Shown here in pieces: positions 8,500 through 20,765 of a stretch of DNA of 34,115 nt. Origin of the DNA: Welwitschia mirabilis (Eukaryota > Gnetophyta > Gnetopsida > Welwitschiales); NCBI GenBank assembly GCA_051453625.1, contig JBOZIK010000001.1:2361677-2395791 (forward strand), read 5' to 3'. Below the pieces are notes generated by a model. The model saw only the letters and a list, made by a program, of their open reading frames with translations, was not told the origin of the DNA and searched no databases. Every line of letters starts with the position of its first letter. Position 1 is the stretch's first letter. The position numbers were made by a program, and so were the translations under genes.

Positions 8500-9788
8500 T
8501 CATATTTGCTGAGTAATAAGAACAATCATGTCAAAGAATAAACAACTAACCTTAACACTAAGTGCTTTGAGGAATTTCGAGCACTAAAGGTAAATAGCTT
8601 GATATCTTATAGTGCTTTAAGTTAAATGTACTTAAAATAAATTATTAGCTAAATTAATAAAAATCCCTAATATCATTACATTGATAAAAGTAAGCAAAAA
8701 ACATTAAATTACATTTAAAAAATTAACAAGCAAAAATATTTAATAAAAGAAAATAACAGAATTATATTTTATTAATTAAAATAACATGAATCTATTAAAA
8801 CCATCTCAATGTGATAAGACATAGTTGACATTACTTTAGTAAGGTATAATATGATTCTAAAATGAAAGATCTACATCTAAGATTACAACTAGGATTTTTG
8901 TCTTCTAGTTTAAGTGTTCATTTTTAGAGAAACACTTTAATAGGGTATGCTAACTGTATAAATTAGTGCACATGTTTAGTACATAGCATTTATCCTACAA
9001 AATAAAATAATAATTTTAAGGGGGTCTGCATGCCTATTAATGTGTGTATGTTAATGTGTCATATTCATGCATCATCACATAATGAGAAAGCTTAAAACGA
9101 TGAAATATGTGACATAAAAATTGTATAAAAGTATGTGATATTATTACATACTTGGCATGGTTTTTGTACAAAAATGACGAAGGGTTTAAATAATAGAATT
9201 CTAAAATTCACACATGGTTAAGTAGATTCTAGATTTTGCAAAAATATTCTCTAAATGAATGTGATTAACTTGTGACGCATATCGCATCACATCATTTATT
9301 TAAGTCTAAAGTTAGCAAGCCCCATTCAAAGGTAGAGTGCTTTGCTGATCTTTAAATTGGAAGAAGATAAACTAGTTGTTAACATGTTGGATACCTAAAT
9401 TTTGATGCTTAGTTCCACATCCTAATAGTAAGCTTTCCAATAGGTTTTAAGCATTCAACAAAGTTGTAAGCCTAGAAAACTTTTTAACAATAAGAAAACA
9501 TCAAATTTCACTGGCTTTCCTTAAGGAAGACATATTTGTTTAATAAAACATATTAAAGAGGTTCCTCAAAGTAAAATTTAAATTCTTTTTTTTTTTTTTT
9601 AATTTGTAACTATACCTTTTCTCCAAGATCAAAGTAAAACTCAGGTCTGGATATGGAAGAAATATTAAAATGAAAGAATATTTTGGCATTGACTTAGATT
9701 GAAAGCAAATTGAAAGAAACTGGAAGCAAATACTATGCACATAATAAGGTGGAGGAAAGAATGTGCTTATAAAAATGCATTGGAGTTG
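8500..9788. other. AT-rich intergenic DNA, nothing recognised
   Basis: No protein similarity or ordered repeat seen; a T14 tract near 9587-9600 is the only notable simple sequence. Confidence 0.6.
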
Positions 9789-10302
9789 GTTAATAACTAG
9801 CTTAAATGTATATAATATATATACATCTAATGTTTATCTAAGAAATACCAAAATATGTTGCCTTTTGGACAATGGTACAAGCATCAACCTAATTATATTT
9901 AGCCTCCACCCATTGGGATTGAAGTTAACCAGAATAAAAGTTAACTTTACCCATAGTCAACCTTAACTTTAATTGTAAAGTCAATGTTGATCATTTATAA
10001 AATTTCAGTGCCTCACTCTTAATTAAAATTTTCCTATTCTTTGCCATAATTTCCATAGAAAATTTTGGCCAAGAGTGAGGAATGTACTTTTTTTAAATGG
10101 TCAACATTGAACTTATAATTAAACTCAATGTTACCTATGGGCAAAGTCAACTTTCACTATCGTTAAAGTCAATCCCAATGTGAAGGCAAGATGTACTCAT
10201 GTTTGATGCTCATACCCTCATCCAAAANNNNNNNNNNTATTATATCTTTTAGCTAAATGTTAGATGTATATATAATATATACATTTAACTAGCTAGTGGT
10301 AC
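9789..10302. mobile_element. Long foldback (inverted-repeat) element
   Basis: Two arms of about 230 bp face each other around a centre at 10045. Inner stem: cctcactctt (10011-10020) against aagagtgagg (10071-10080). Middle: tttaattgtaaagtcaatgt against acattgagtttaattataag read on the other strand. Outer ends: aactag-cttaaatgtata against tatacatttaactagctag. The arms are imperfect and a 10-base N run (10228-10237) lies in the right arm. Such structures are typical of foldback or large MITE-like DNA elements and can be transcribed into dsRNA. The terminal motif and target duplication could not be fixed, so no superfamily is assigned. The small frame at 9763-9966 is incidental. Confidence 0.8.
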
Positions 10303-10477
10303 CATATCGCTAATTGCGAGTAAAGAAAAGCATTGAACATTATTGATAATAAGTGTTTTTAAAATATGGGTTATAACAAATAAATGTTTTTAAAATCCAA
10401 ACCATTTGGGGATACGGGGAATACCATTATGGAGTTTTCTTCCTTATGTCACATAAGCATGTTGAATATGTAATACA

Positions 10478-10663
10478 TGAGATATAAAATATGCAGAATT
10501 GAGAAATTTGAATTCCATGANNNNNNNNNNNNNNNNNNNNNNNNNNNNNNNNNNNNNNNNNNNNNNNNNNNNNNNNNNNNNNNNNNNNNNNNNNNNNNNN
10601 NNNNNNNNNNNNNNNNNNNNTGAGATATAAAATATGCAGAATTGAGAAATTTGAAGTCCATGA
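10478..10663 (+). repeat. 43-bp duplication flanking a 100-N gap
   Basis: 10478-10520 and 10621-10663 are the same 43 bp with one mismatch, and the 100 bases between them (10521-10620) are all N. A fixed-size gap with repeated flanks often marks two overlapping contig ends that were not merged. Confidence 0.9.
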
Positions 10664-12895
10664 ATTTAGAAATGATGTAGCTAAAGCGATGTTTTGACAT
10701 AGTACTTAATAGTATTTGATGAAGATTTCCTAGCAATGGCAATTGATGAAAATAATAGTTATGTTAATATTTTTTCCCCTAAAATTTCATGCATAGTATC
10801 CAATTTGTGATGCAGAGTAGGATTCATTGCCTCCTCAAAGAATTGATGATGCATAAAATTTGAATACAAAGATTGAATTAATTGAGCATCAAATTTGAGA
10901 GTTCATGAAAAGCAAAGAAAAAATTATGAAAATTTATTTTTTCTAAGAAAAAAGTAATGCTAGATGATTATAGACATGATGTAACATACACAAAGAATTA
11001 CATAATAATATTATATTGTTAAACTATAGATTATAAATTTTATTGTAAGAAATGTACAACATTGTAATTCTTTTTGTATACCTAATTTGCATGAAATTAT
11101 AATTTTTGAATAATAAAGATGTAAGAATAAAAAAATTTGAAAGAAAACTATGGAGTATCCTTTGTTAGTATATAATCTATATCAATATAAGTATTTATCT
11201 TATAATGTAGCATGTCATTATTGGTTACTTTTACAAGATGGCCCTTTACCCTAGTGGTAATAGTTTATCTTAAGTAGTAATTGTAAAACTTAAAAAATTC
11301 AAAGTTGACCCTTTTTTTGAATAATTGACAACCCCTCCCCAAACTATATTTTTTTTTTGGGAAAAAGTCAAGGAAAAACTAATGTAAGATTAGTAAGTGT
11401 CAAAAAAAAAAAAAAAGGAAGAAGAAGAGATTACGGGAAAAAGCAAAATTAAAGAGATTAAGAAATGTAGTTATCAAATGTATAGGCATTAGTAATAATT
11501 TCATTATGCATATTATTATTTTTTTATATAAGAAAATGTTATCACTTAATATAATATATTGATAAATTTATTAGTATACTAATACAAATTATTGACTAGT
11601 AACATTGTATTATATTAATTAAGAAGTAAGTCTAGACAAAAGAATTTTATTAAAAAAAGTAATATGATTTATTGATTAATAAAATATAAAATATTAAAAT
11701 TAATATATGTCTAATAATGTTAGTAATTAAAGTAATATATTTTATTATATATTAACATGGTTAGTAATAAAGTAAATAAACAAAATACAAGTGATAGCAT
11801 TTGAAAATGATAAAGACTAATATACAAGTTTCAATCCATGTAAAATATAATAAACCTTGATGAAATTTGTTATGCATGAATTTTAACAATTAAAAACATA
11901 ATTTATTATTATAAAAATCCTTAAACTAAGATGAAATAGCTTTTTACATTTTTATTAAAAAATTCCAATATTTTGCAAAATTTTAGTACCATGACATATT
12001 ACTTATTTTATTTTCATTTATATTTATTCTACTTATTTCTTTTATATCTATATATTTTATTTTTGAATCTTTTTATATTACTTATTGTTTAGCGCATTTA
12101 AATATAATTATTTTATTCAAACTTAAGAGAAATCTAAAGGATAAAAATGGGACGATGAAAGGAATGACATGAAAAAGTAGAAAAGTAAATTTTTGTACTT
12201 GGGTTTTTGGCCTATTAAGGAAAAATAATAATTATTAAAAGTATCATAAGGTTAAAAAATTGTTAAAAATATCACATGATTTCCATTATAATAATATGAT
12301 ATCACTATTTATAAGCTAGTCATCATAACATTATCATAATTTTTAATTTCTTAATCCTAAAATAACCTTTCATATATATAAAACTAAACTTGAAGATGAC
12401 TTTCAAACATAGAATCTTCTTATGTATTGTAATGGAATGGCAACTTAAATCCAAAATAAATTCCATTATAAAGAAAGTTATATTTTATAACTTGTGATTT
12501 TAAATAAGAAAACATGATGAAATTTAAAATTAAATTAAAAAACAAAATAAATATCTTCAAAGCAAAATATTTCAATTTTCACCATCGCTGTGAAGTTGTA
12601 GAAGCCTTCTTTTTAGAATTCCTCACTTGTCTTTGAAGGTACTTATTAGTGTTATAAGTCATATTATTCTTATACATCCCCAATATGAAAACCCTTATTT
12701 CTCCATCATACATCACTCCCCATCTTATGACCCATGCTACTAGATATATCAATGCCTTTTATGCCAGATTTAACAATGTTTTTATCAATAAATGAATCTT
12801 GTATGAGTTTACCACAACTAAATGATGAACACTCTTAAACTGATTACTAATCATCAACTACAAACACAAAGAGAGCAAAAAATATGAACAAAAAA
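10664..12895. other. Very AT-rich DNA, no gene recognised
   Basis: Long AT-rich runs with homopolymers, for example A15 near 11402-11416. The block 11460-12120 is dominated by A and T. No protein-like frame seen. It ends in the 782-base gap 12896-13677, and reading frames spanning that gap are artefacts of N. Confidence 0.6.
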
Positions 12896-13874
12896 NNNNN
12901 NNNNNNNNNNNNNNNNNNNNNNNNNNNNNNNNNNNNNNNNNNNNNNNNNNNNNNNNNNNNNNNNNNNNNNNNNNNNNNNNNNNNNNNNNNNNNNNNNNNN
13001 NNNNNNNNNNNNNNNNNNNNNNNNNNNNNNNNNNNNNNNNNNNNNNNNNNNNNNNNNNNNNNNNNNNNNNNNNNNNNNNNNNNNNNNNNNNNNNNNNNNN
13101 NNNNNNNNNNNNNNNNNNNNNNNNNNNNNNNNNNNNNNNNNNNNNNNNNNNNNNNNNNNNNNNNNNNNNNNNNNNNNNNNNNNNNNNNNNNNNNNNNNNN
13201 NNNNNNNNNNNNNNNNNNNNNNNNNNNNNNNNNNNNNNNNNNNNNNNNNNNNNNNNNNNNNNNNNNNNNNNNNNNNNNNNNNNNNNNNNNNNNNNNNNNN
13301 NNNNNNNNNNNNNNNNNNNNNNNNNNNNNNNNNNNNNNNNNNNNNNNNNNNNNNNNNNNNNNNNNNNNNNNNNNNNNNNNNNNNNNNNNNNNNNNNNNNN
13401 NNNNNNNNNNNNNNNNNNNNNNNNNNNNNNNNNNNNNNNNNNNNNNNNNNNNNNNNNNNNNNNNNNNNNNNNNNNNNNNNNNNNNNNNNNNNNNNNNNNN
13501 NNNNNNNNNNNNNNNNNNNNNNNNNNNNNNNNNNNNNNNNNNNNNNNNNNNNNNNNNNNNNNNNNNNNNNNNNNNNNNNNNNNNNNNNNNNNNNNNNNNN
13601 NNNNNNNNNNNNNNNNNNNNNNNNNNNNNNNNNNNNNNNNNNNNNNNNNNNNNNNNNNNNNNNNNNNNNNNNNNNNNTGAAAACCTTTTTTGCCCTTCAT
13701 TTATATTATTACAAAGTCTTTTTCAAGTTTTCATAGCCTTGCAATCATAAACGCTAAATCCTTATGGTCATCTTTTCTTTGCTATCTTTATAGTTTATGT
13801 TAGCCTCCCTTTATATTGTGAATTTTTTAGTGAATAGAGATATAATGATGCTAATATTACATTGCTGAAAATAT

Positions 13875-14408
13875 AATTAAAAAAATAGTTAAGAATTATA
13901 AGAATACACCTTTTAGATCAATAGCTTCAAATTCAAAATATTCTTATTGAGAAATTGACTATAATTTAAAAGGAAATATATAAATTTAAAAAACTAGTAG
14001 ACTATCAATACTTCTCTTCCTGTAGTCTCTATTTTTTGTGCAAGATTAGCTATGATTTCAATTTCCCTTTATTTGAGCCTTTCATATCATTAAAGATGAT
14101 AGCCTTTCTAACCCTATGTTTTTGCTTTTGTAGAGTATCTTTAAGTTAAAAAATGATTAAGTGTGATAACAATTTAATTTTAGATTAATAGTTTCAAATC
14201 TGAAATGTTTCTATGAAGAAATTGATTACAATTTTAAAAGGAAACATATAAAATCAAGACCTCATAGACTTCAATGCTTCTTTTTTCTGTGATCTCTATC
14301 GTATTTGCAAGATTCACTGTGACTTTAATTCTCTCCTGTTTAGTCCTTTAATATCATTGATGATGACAACATTTCTAGGCCTCTGTTTCTACTTTTGTAG
14401 AGTATCTT
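13875..14408 (+). repeat. Tandem duplication, 267-bp period
   Basis: Two adjacent diverged copies (about 13875-14141 and 14142-14408). Anchors: tagatcaatagcttcaaat at 13914 against tagattaatagtttcaaat at 14181, and tagagtatctt at 14131 against 14398; both offsets are exactly 267. They are non-coding. The earlier part may lie in the N gap that ends at 13677. Confidence 0.85.
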
Positions 14409-15109
14409 TTTCGGCTTCTGCAACAATGATGAAATTTTGAATCCTTCTGTCTAGAGTTTCTTTGTAGCGTTTGTATTTTCCTAGCCCTCTTTTTATAGGA
14501 TGAATTTATCTCCATTTATTTGATTTTTTCCCTTTTTTTTAATTGTTGCTTTATAAAATAGTTTCTTGTTCTTTTAAATAAATAATAAACTTTTTTAACT
14601 ATTTCTTAAAAAAATGAATTTTTGATTTTTCAAGTAATTAATAAACTTTTTATTATCCCCATTTAGTAGATTGTCCTTTTTATTTTATAAACTATCTTAT
14701 ATTTTGTTTAATGTAAGAAATAAAATTTTTTCTACTAGGCCCATTTGCTTTTTCTATTTTGAAAAACTATTTTTTTATGTTGTTAGTTAAATAATAGACT
14801 TTATTAAAAATTATATTTTAACCATTTGGTAGTTTTTTTTAAAAACTTTCTTATGTTTTAAATTATTTAATAAATTTATTCATTAGTCTCAGTTAGTAGT
14901 TTATTCATTTTATAAATTTGTTTTTATTTTTTCAATTCAATGATAAATTTTTTAAAAAATAAATTTTATTTTTAAATCATATAATAAACTTTTTTAAAAA
15001 GAACTATTTTTTGTTTTATAGTTTTTTAATTTTATAAATGTGTATTTTATTTTTAATTAATAAATAATAATTTTTTACTTGAATTAATCAATAATATCAA
15101 TATTTTATT
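14409..15109. other. T-rich low-complexity DNA
   Basis: Loose, irregular repetition of aataaact-ttttt-type words without a fixed period. No coding signal. Confidence 0.6.
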
Positions 15110-15662
15110 TTTTATTTATAATAAATATATTTTATTTATTTAAAATAAAAATTAAATAATATATAATAGTGTCTAGGACAAATCAGTCATTAGGTATTGG
15201 TTTCTTAGCCAAAAAACAAAAATTAAATTATATGTAATGGTTTTCAAAACAAATTACCCATTAGGCATTCACTTCTTAGGCAAAAATAATAACAACATTT
15301 TTATTTATAATAAAAATAATTTATTTATTTAAGATAAAAATTAAATAATATGTAATAGTATCTAAGATAAATCACCCATTGGGTATTAGCCTCTCAATCA
15401 GAAAATAAAAATTAAGTAATATGTAATGGCGTCCAGGACAAATTAGTCATTGGACATTTACTTCTCGGACAAAAATAATAATAATATTTTTATTTAAAAT
15501 AAAAAATTTATTTATTTAAAATAAAAATTAAATAATGTATAATAGTGTTTAAGACAAACCATCCATTGAGTATTGGCCCCTTGTCCAAATAAATAAATAA
15601 ATAATATGTAATGGTGTCCAAGACAAATTAGCCATTAGATACTAGTCTCTCGGTCAATAAAT
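15110..15662 (+). repeat. Minisatellite with two-part higher-order unit
   Basis: Six copies of a roughly 50-bp core (taat(a/g)g-gtc-a-gacaaat...cattgg...) begin at 15164, 15235, 15353, 15424, 15540 and 15609. Spacing alternates 71, 118, 71, 116, 69, so the real unit is a core pair of about 188 bp present three times. The longer spacer carries a tttatttaaaataaaaatta stretch. Most cores have inverted ends (gtccaggac...ctcggac). Confidence 0.85.
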
Positions 15663-16537
15663 AATGCAATTTGAATATATAGGAGAATAAGCATAAATTC
15701 AATAGATTATTGTGTTAAATAATTGAAAGATAGAATATGAAATACAAAGATGTCATTAAGGTATTTAATAAATTGATTATTTAGTGTATTGTCCCCATTA
15801 TGAAAGCAAAGAAAGCATTGATGGAACTTAAATTTTGATGATTTATTTCTCATCAAAACACATAATATTATGTTTATGTCTTTGTAAAAATGGTATTTTA
15901 AAGTGCATGCCTCTAGAATTATCAATAGTGGATTGTCATTAGAAAAGACAAGAAAGTCAACATGTTGTTAAAAATTTGTACATGATGTCAAAAAGAATAC
16001 TTTAAGAAGTAGTTAAAAAAATAAAAGCTATTATTAGATAGGGTTATGAAGAGTAAGAGTAATAATAATACCTTAGAAATAAGAATGTTTTAACTACTAA
16101 GTAAAATAAGTAAATAAAGCATAAGTAAATAAGACATAACTAGATTACAATAATACTATGCTAACATATAGAGAATATCACATTAGAGATATCCATGAAT
16201 AACTATGAAATAGAATTCCATGTTTGATGTTAGCTATAAAGTAAGAGATGGGTATCCATTTATGGGTTCTTTAACCTTTGATAAAAGAAGTGCCCTATGT
16301 ACGTATACACAAGATCATCCTTGAAATCTAAAATAAGTAATGAAGAAAGAAGTGGAAATAAAAAAATTTAGGATTTCCTAATAATAAGGGTAAATGATAA
16401 TTGATACCTTAATTATGAATTCCTTCTACTAGGTTGTCTAACTTTAAATAGCTAATTCTTAAGGTTTAAAACTTGAGTTTTACCTATTACTCATAAAGTG
16501 TATTCTTATGATAGAAAATAAAATATTTGAAAGAGCA
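15663..16537. other. AT-rich intergenic DNA, nothing recognised
   Basis: No recognisable coding or ordered repeat; the small minus-strand frame 15925-15707 has no domain. Confidence 0.5.
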
Positions 16538-16800
16538 AAGTATAGTAATGAATAAAAATCATGCATGATAATCAATACATTGAGATTCAAAGATATTTAT
16601 TTAAAATAGATTAATCATTTAATTATTTAAATATAAATTTATACAAAAAGTGTTTTCCACGTTTGCATAACTGCTTGAGAAATTTAACAAATTCAATTTT
16701 AAGTGAATTAGATATATCCATATGAACTTTTTGTTAAAAATAAGTAGACATATTAAACAAGGAATAATTTAGATTGTAATGTTTAACTTAATTTTCTTAA
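16538..16800. repeat. Direct repeat X (LTR-like)
   Basis: Pairs with repeat Y (17857-18120) at a constant offset of about 1320 bp. Shared blocks include catgcatg at 16560, aagtgttttccacgtttgc at 16649 and gttaaaaataa...catatta at 16732. At 16837 ttggtatcaaaac resembles a primer-binding site on the plus strand. Confidence 0.65.
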
Positions 16801-17750
16801 CATACACCCTTTTAATGTCATACCTAAAAATTAGATTGGTATCAAAACATGAATCAATGATGTGAGAACTAAATAATGAAAGAACCAAATGTGAAATTTC
16901 AAGGAATATTTTCTTTGAGTGATCTTCCCAAGTGAATGTATGCCTCTTATCCTATACAAGTAAAAATAAGGCATCTTTCAAGTAGTCTTCTCAAGTAATA
17001 TACATCCCTTTCTTGAGAATGATGAGGGACAAACCTCAATCAAGTGAAGTCATTACAAAATGAAACACTTCAAACTACACAAATTGGATACATTCAAAAG
17101 AGCACTAACTTCAATGTACATGTGGGTTTACCACCCCTATGAAACTAATCTAAACCTCGATTAATGGGACTAACTCAAAATTGAGACTAACATAATAAAA
17201 TAACAAGGTTTCTTCTTCCATTTCAAAACTTCTTTAATAATAATAATAATAATCTTTAAAAGAATATTGATGTTCATCCTCAAATAATAATCCTTAAAAA
17301 CCTTTTTCCCTTACTAATGTTTTTTAATTTTAAATTCTCATGCTTGTAAGTATCCTTAAAAGGATGTATATTTTTAAAAAGGTAGTGCAACCAAATAAAA
17401 CTAAAGATCATAAGGATTTTGAAAATCATAAATAAATCATATTTACCAGGATAACTCATTCATCTTAGAAAATCTCATTAATGACATTGACTTTTATGCC
17501 ACACTATAAACCCAATTGTATATATGCTCATTGTCCTTTACTCTAATGCTAAAGATGTATATTCAATTTTAGCAATTAAATTCTTTATCATTATGATCTT
17601 TTGTGCCATAAAGTCCTTGCTTTGTAAGGTTCCTATCATTTCTTAAAGGATAAGACCTAGAAAATAATGAGACTTAGATATTGTAGAATTAAAAGGGTCT
17701 AGGATGAAAGAGGCTCTCTCCACATATAATTTTGATACCACTTGTAAGAA
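16801..17750. other. Spacer between direct repeats X and Y
   Basis: About 0.95 kb without a recognisable protein. Bounded by PBS-like motifs pointing inward: ttggtatcaaaac at 16837 (plus) and, on the minus strand, ACAAGTGGTATCAAAA at about 17721-17736. A short TAA repeat lies at 17232-17252. Confidence 0.45.
17721..17736 (-). promoter_or_regulatory. Primer-binding-like site (minus strand)
   Basis: Read on the minus strand it is TTACAAGTGGTATCAAAA, the same arrangement (LTR end in ACA, then AG, then TGGTATCA) as at 26636-26651. An LTR would then lie to its right, over repeat Y. Confidence 0.5.
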
Positions 17751-17751
17751 T

Positions 17752-18120
17752 GAAGTTCAATAATTTAAAAAAAAATCATGCTAATCAACCCTTAAAAGTT
17801 GAGGCTTAGATTTGTATAATTATAAGAATTTATCATGAAAGAGAATGTAAGAGTGGAGCTTAATAATAGGGAGGAAAACCATGCATGTGAATCAACCCAT
17901 AAACCTTGAAATGTATACCATCAAAAAGTGCCAATGGTTTTATTATGCAAACATAAATCTATATAATAAGTGTTTTTCATGTTTGCATAAATATTTGATA
18001 ACTTTAACAAATTCTATTTTAGGTGCATTGGGAATACTTATGTGCATTTTTATTAAAAATAACACAACATATTAAATAGGGAGTAATTGATATTGTAATG
18101 TATAATGTAATTTTTACAAT
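17752..18120. repeat. Direct repeat Y with a ~103-bp internal duplication
   Basis: Second copy of repeat X. Its left end is itself duplicated: gttcaataat...atcatgctaatcaaccc from 17755 recurs as gcttaataat...accatgcatgtgaatcaaccc from 17858. The frame 17881-18075 inside it is incidental. Confidence 0.6.
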
Positions 18121-18744
18121 AGTATTACCCTTTACCTATGAGACATGACCTTCTAACATTGCTTTACATGAAAAAAGTCCTTCATGTCTCCCTTCAATAA
18201 CAGAAGGTTCATATAATTATAGTGTAAATACAAACATGGAAATTTTTTCGGGTGAATTAGAGACCCTAGAAAAAAACATGTCAATGCAATGCTAAAATCT
18301 AAATCCTACAACTATAATGATATTTTATGATACTATCTATATGACTTATAGATATTTTAGATAGTATCTCCTCACTAAAATCAAACATATGATTCTAATT
18401 AAAACATTAGAAAAACATTACTAGGAACCATAATGTGAATCACTTGGCCTCTAATTACTAGACATCCAGGATTGCAAATGATAATGATGGTAAAAGTAAC
18501 CTTAGTTTTTATATACTATTCAGTAATTCCCCATGCTAGTAAATCAATTTTCAAAATTTATATTTTCTTAAACTAGTATAATATTGTTATGGTAAAAATT
18601 CTATTTTCATAAGAAAGGAAGAGTAGAGACTTACTGAGATATCGTTGCTGCATAAGGAGTTTTTTAGAGCATGTATTACCATTTCAAGCACCAATATCTA
18701 ACTTGTTTAAGAAGGAATGTTAAACCAGAGGTCAACAAGCTATC
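18121..18744. other. Probable 3' region or LTR of the minus-strand copia element
   Basis: Lies downstream, in element orientation, of the RNase H stop region. No clear polypurine tract or TG...CA ends found. It contains a hairpin with 11-bp perfect arms (gatactatcta at 18329-18339 and tagatagtatc at 18358-18368). Confidence 0.4.
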
Positions 18745-19269
18745 TAGATAACTCATGCTTTACCTTATCTAGTGGCTTTATTATAATATTTACCACTTAT
18801 TCATTTAGAGGATAATATGCTATTTTAATGGTACCATCATGAATAAGTTCTTTATTATTATGATACTTTATACGAATGCATTTTTTACAATCATGAATTA
18901 CTTAATTCTTTATCATGTAAATTGCAAATTAATTATCCACATGCTGTTCTATTGGCTCTTCTTGAGTTAGGCTGAATGTTTAGGTTATATATCCAAACAA
19001 ATTTCTTGAAAATTTTTCATGCTAATATGTATCCTGCATTTAAGGAAGAATTAACTATATATTTTTGCCTCTTTAGCCTCCAAAAATTATTGAATTTTTA
19101 AGAAAGATTTGTAAATTTTACCAATTTACTAGTGTTAATGTATCTTAAAAAATTTTCATTTGAATATGCACATAGTGTAAAATTTTCAGTTTTTAACATA
19201 TAATATATCATACTATATTATCCTTTTCAGGTATCTCAACACTCTCATGGTTGTATTTTAATCCTATAA
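18745..19269 (-). pseudogene. copia RNase H remnant
   Basis: Begins after the RT with CLRYLKRII (family LRYLKGT). About 18942-18915 reads FAIYMIKN after an Asp-Asn pair, matching the DNxSAIxLxxNP motif; then KKCIRIKYH, then HDGTIKIAYYPLNE and IIIKPLDK (family DGxIxxxYxxxxEQxADIxTKPL). The last motif places the end of pol near 18745. Confidence 0.85.
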
Positions 19270-20140
19270 GAATATTACTAAAATAGTTTTATAAATATAT
19301 GTGTCTATATTAGAGCTGACTACTTAAATAAATACTTTAATGAATCTTTCATACAAAGTTTCATGACATTTAGAAGGCGAATCTTTAGTTGAAAGCTTAA
19401 TTCCTACCTCCATTAGTGTATAAATTATTCTTCAATTTTTCATTTAAAAATTTTAAAGAATGCTATAAATGTACTTCTCCTATTATAGAAATAGATTACC
19501 ATCTTCTTGATAAAGTTTAATGCCTAAGTAATACTTCATCAAATCAAGTTTTAAAATCTCAAATATTTTAGTCAAATATTTCTTTATATTTCTAATTATG
19601 TGATTCATATTGCTTGTCACTCAAATATCATCTATGAATATAAAAAGATGTGACATTATATTTAATGTTCTCAATAAACGAAGTGGTGTCAATGTTTTAG
19701 TATTTCATATTTTAAATCCAAGTTTTTTAAACTTCTTGATAACTTATTATACTAAGAACATGATGCTTATTTTAGAATATAGAGAGAATTTTCTAGTCTA
19801 TACAACTTGTGATTTTGTTCATTTACCTGAAAAAGGTTAGGCTAGGTCATGTAAATTTCATTTTTCAAATCATCATTTAAAAAATTATTTTTACATATAA
19901 TTTATACACTTTCAAATGTTGGTGAGTGGCTAATGTAAATTCTAATTATATGTTGTTTTGCTATTAGTGTAAAGACTTCCTTATAGTCTATGCCCTTTTT
20001 TTACTTAAGTCCTTTAGCAACAATTCATGCCTTATATTTATTAGGAGTAGAATTTAATTTAAATTTGTTTCTAAACATCCATTTGTTTAGAATAAGTTTC
20101 TTCACAAAAGAAATATCAATAACTTTTCATGTTTCCTTTT
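19270..20140 (-). pseudogene. copia reverse transcriptase remnant
   Basis: Starts with TWKVIDISFVKK and NKWMFRNKFKLN (copia TWELV...KWVFKTK), then NKYKA, VAKGLK and KKGIDYKEVF at about 19978-20010. The catalytic loop is FIFIDDI at about 19624-19641, with the two Asp of YVDD kept. Then LMKYYLGIKLYQEDGNLF and TLMEVGIKLSTKDSPSK match the LGxEVxxxxxGI and STPMExGxKL segments. Stops are frequent, some where TGG or CAA would be expected. Part of the fingers and palm is frameshifted. Confidence 0.9.
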
Positions 20141-20765
20141 GTATAAGAGCTTTATACTTATTTTGTATTACACATCTCTATCTACCATCTTAAATAGATT
20201 TCACATAATAAGAGGTTCTTCATTAATACAAATATGCAATTACATAAGGTTTAGATCCATAAAATTTTATTACATCCTTGTCCTATATGCATTATAAGTG
20301 CTTAGTTTAACAAATTAATCAACTTTAAACTCTTTAAGGATCTATGAAACTCCTCGATTATCATGATGAGTAGTTTAAAAGGATTCATCAAGTTCATATG
20401 TGGAATCTCCAATGCTTGCTAGATCACTTGGTGATTAAAATATAAAGAAGGAAAAAACTATAAAAGTAAATCAAAGTTTTCTTCTATCATTATTTTAAGA
20501 AAAACACATTTGAGCGTTATCATACTTATCAGTGTAATATTTAAGAATTTGAAGTAAGTTTTCTTTTTGTCCTCTCATTCTAGAATCTTAATATCAAGAT
20601 ATTAATTTTTTTAATGTTTTAGATCTTAAATTATTCATCTAGTTATTCAAATACATTAGTTCATCATCTATTTTTACACACACCACATCTTGAGAGATAA
20701 ATTATGATTCTTTTAGAAGAGATAAAATATTTGTAATCTTTTTAATCTTGAAAGAATTCAACAAA

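Noticed and set aside
10449-10742. 97-residue minus-strand frame
   Set aside because: Spans the 100-N gap and repeats the same residues on each side because of the duplicated flanks.
11225-11275. ggccctttaccctagtggtaatag, resembling the complement of the TRIM LTR end
   Set aside because: Only about 11 bases agree and no other TRIM part is present.
12580-12860. Apparent coding-like minus-strand segments (for example near SVHHLVVVNSYK)
   Set aside because: Short, no recognisable motif, and composition no different from flanking DNA.
12858-13750. Two long frames of about 280 residues on both strands
   Set aside because: Almost entirely N; the open length is an artefact of the gap.
15110-15662. 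CRISPR-like array
   Set aside because: Repeats are diverged, spacers repeat as well, and the context is a plant nuclear genome.
19990-20193. 67-residue plus-strand frame, and plus-strand frame 19610-19840
   Set aside because: They are the opposite strand of the copia reverse transcriptase, which explains the open frames.
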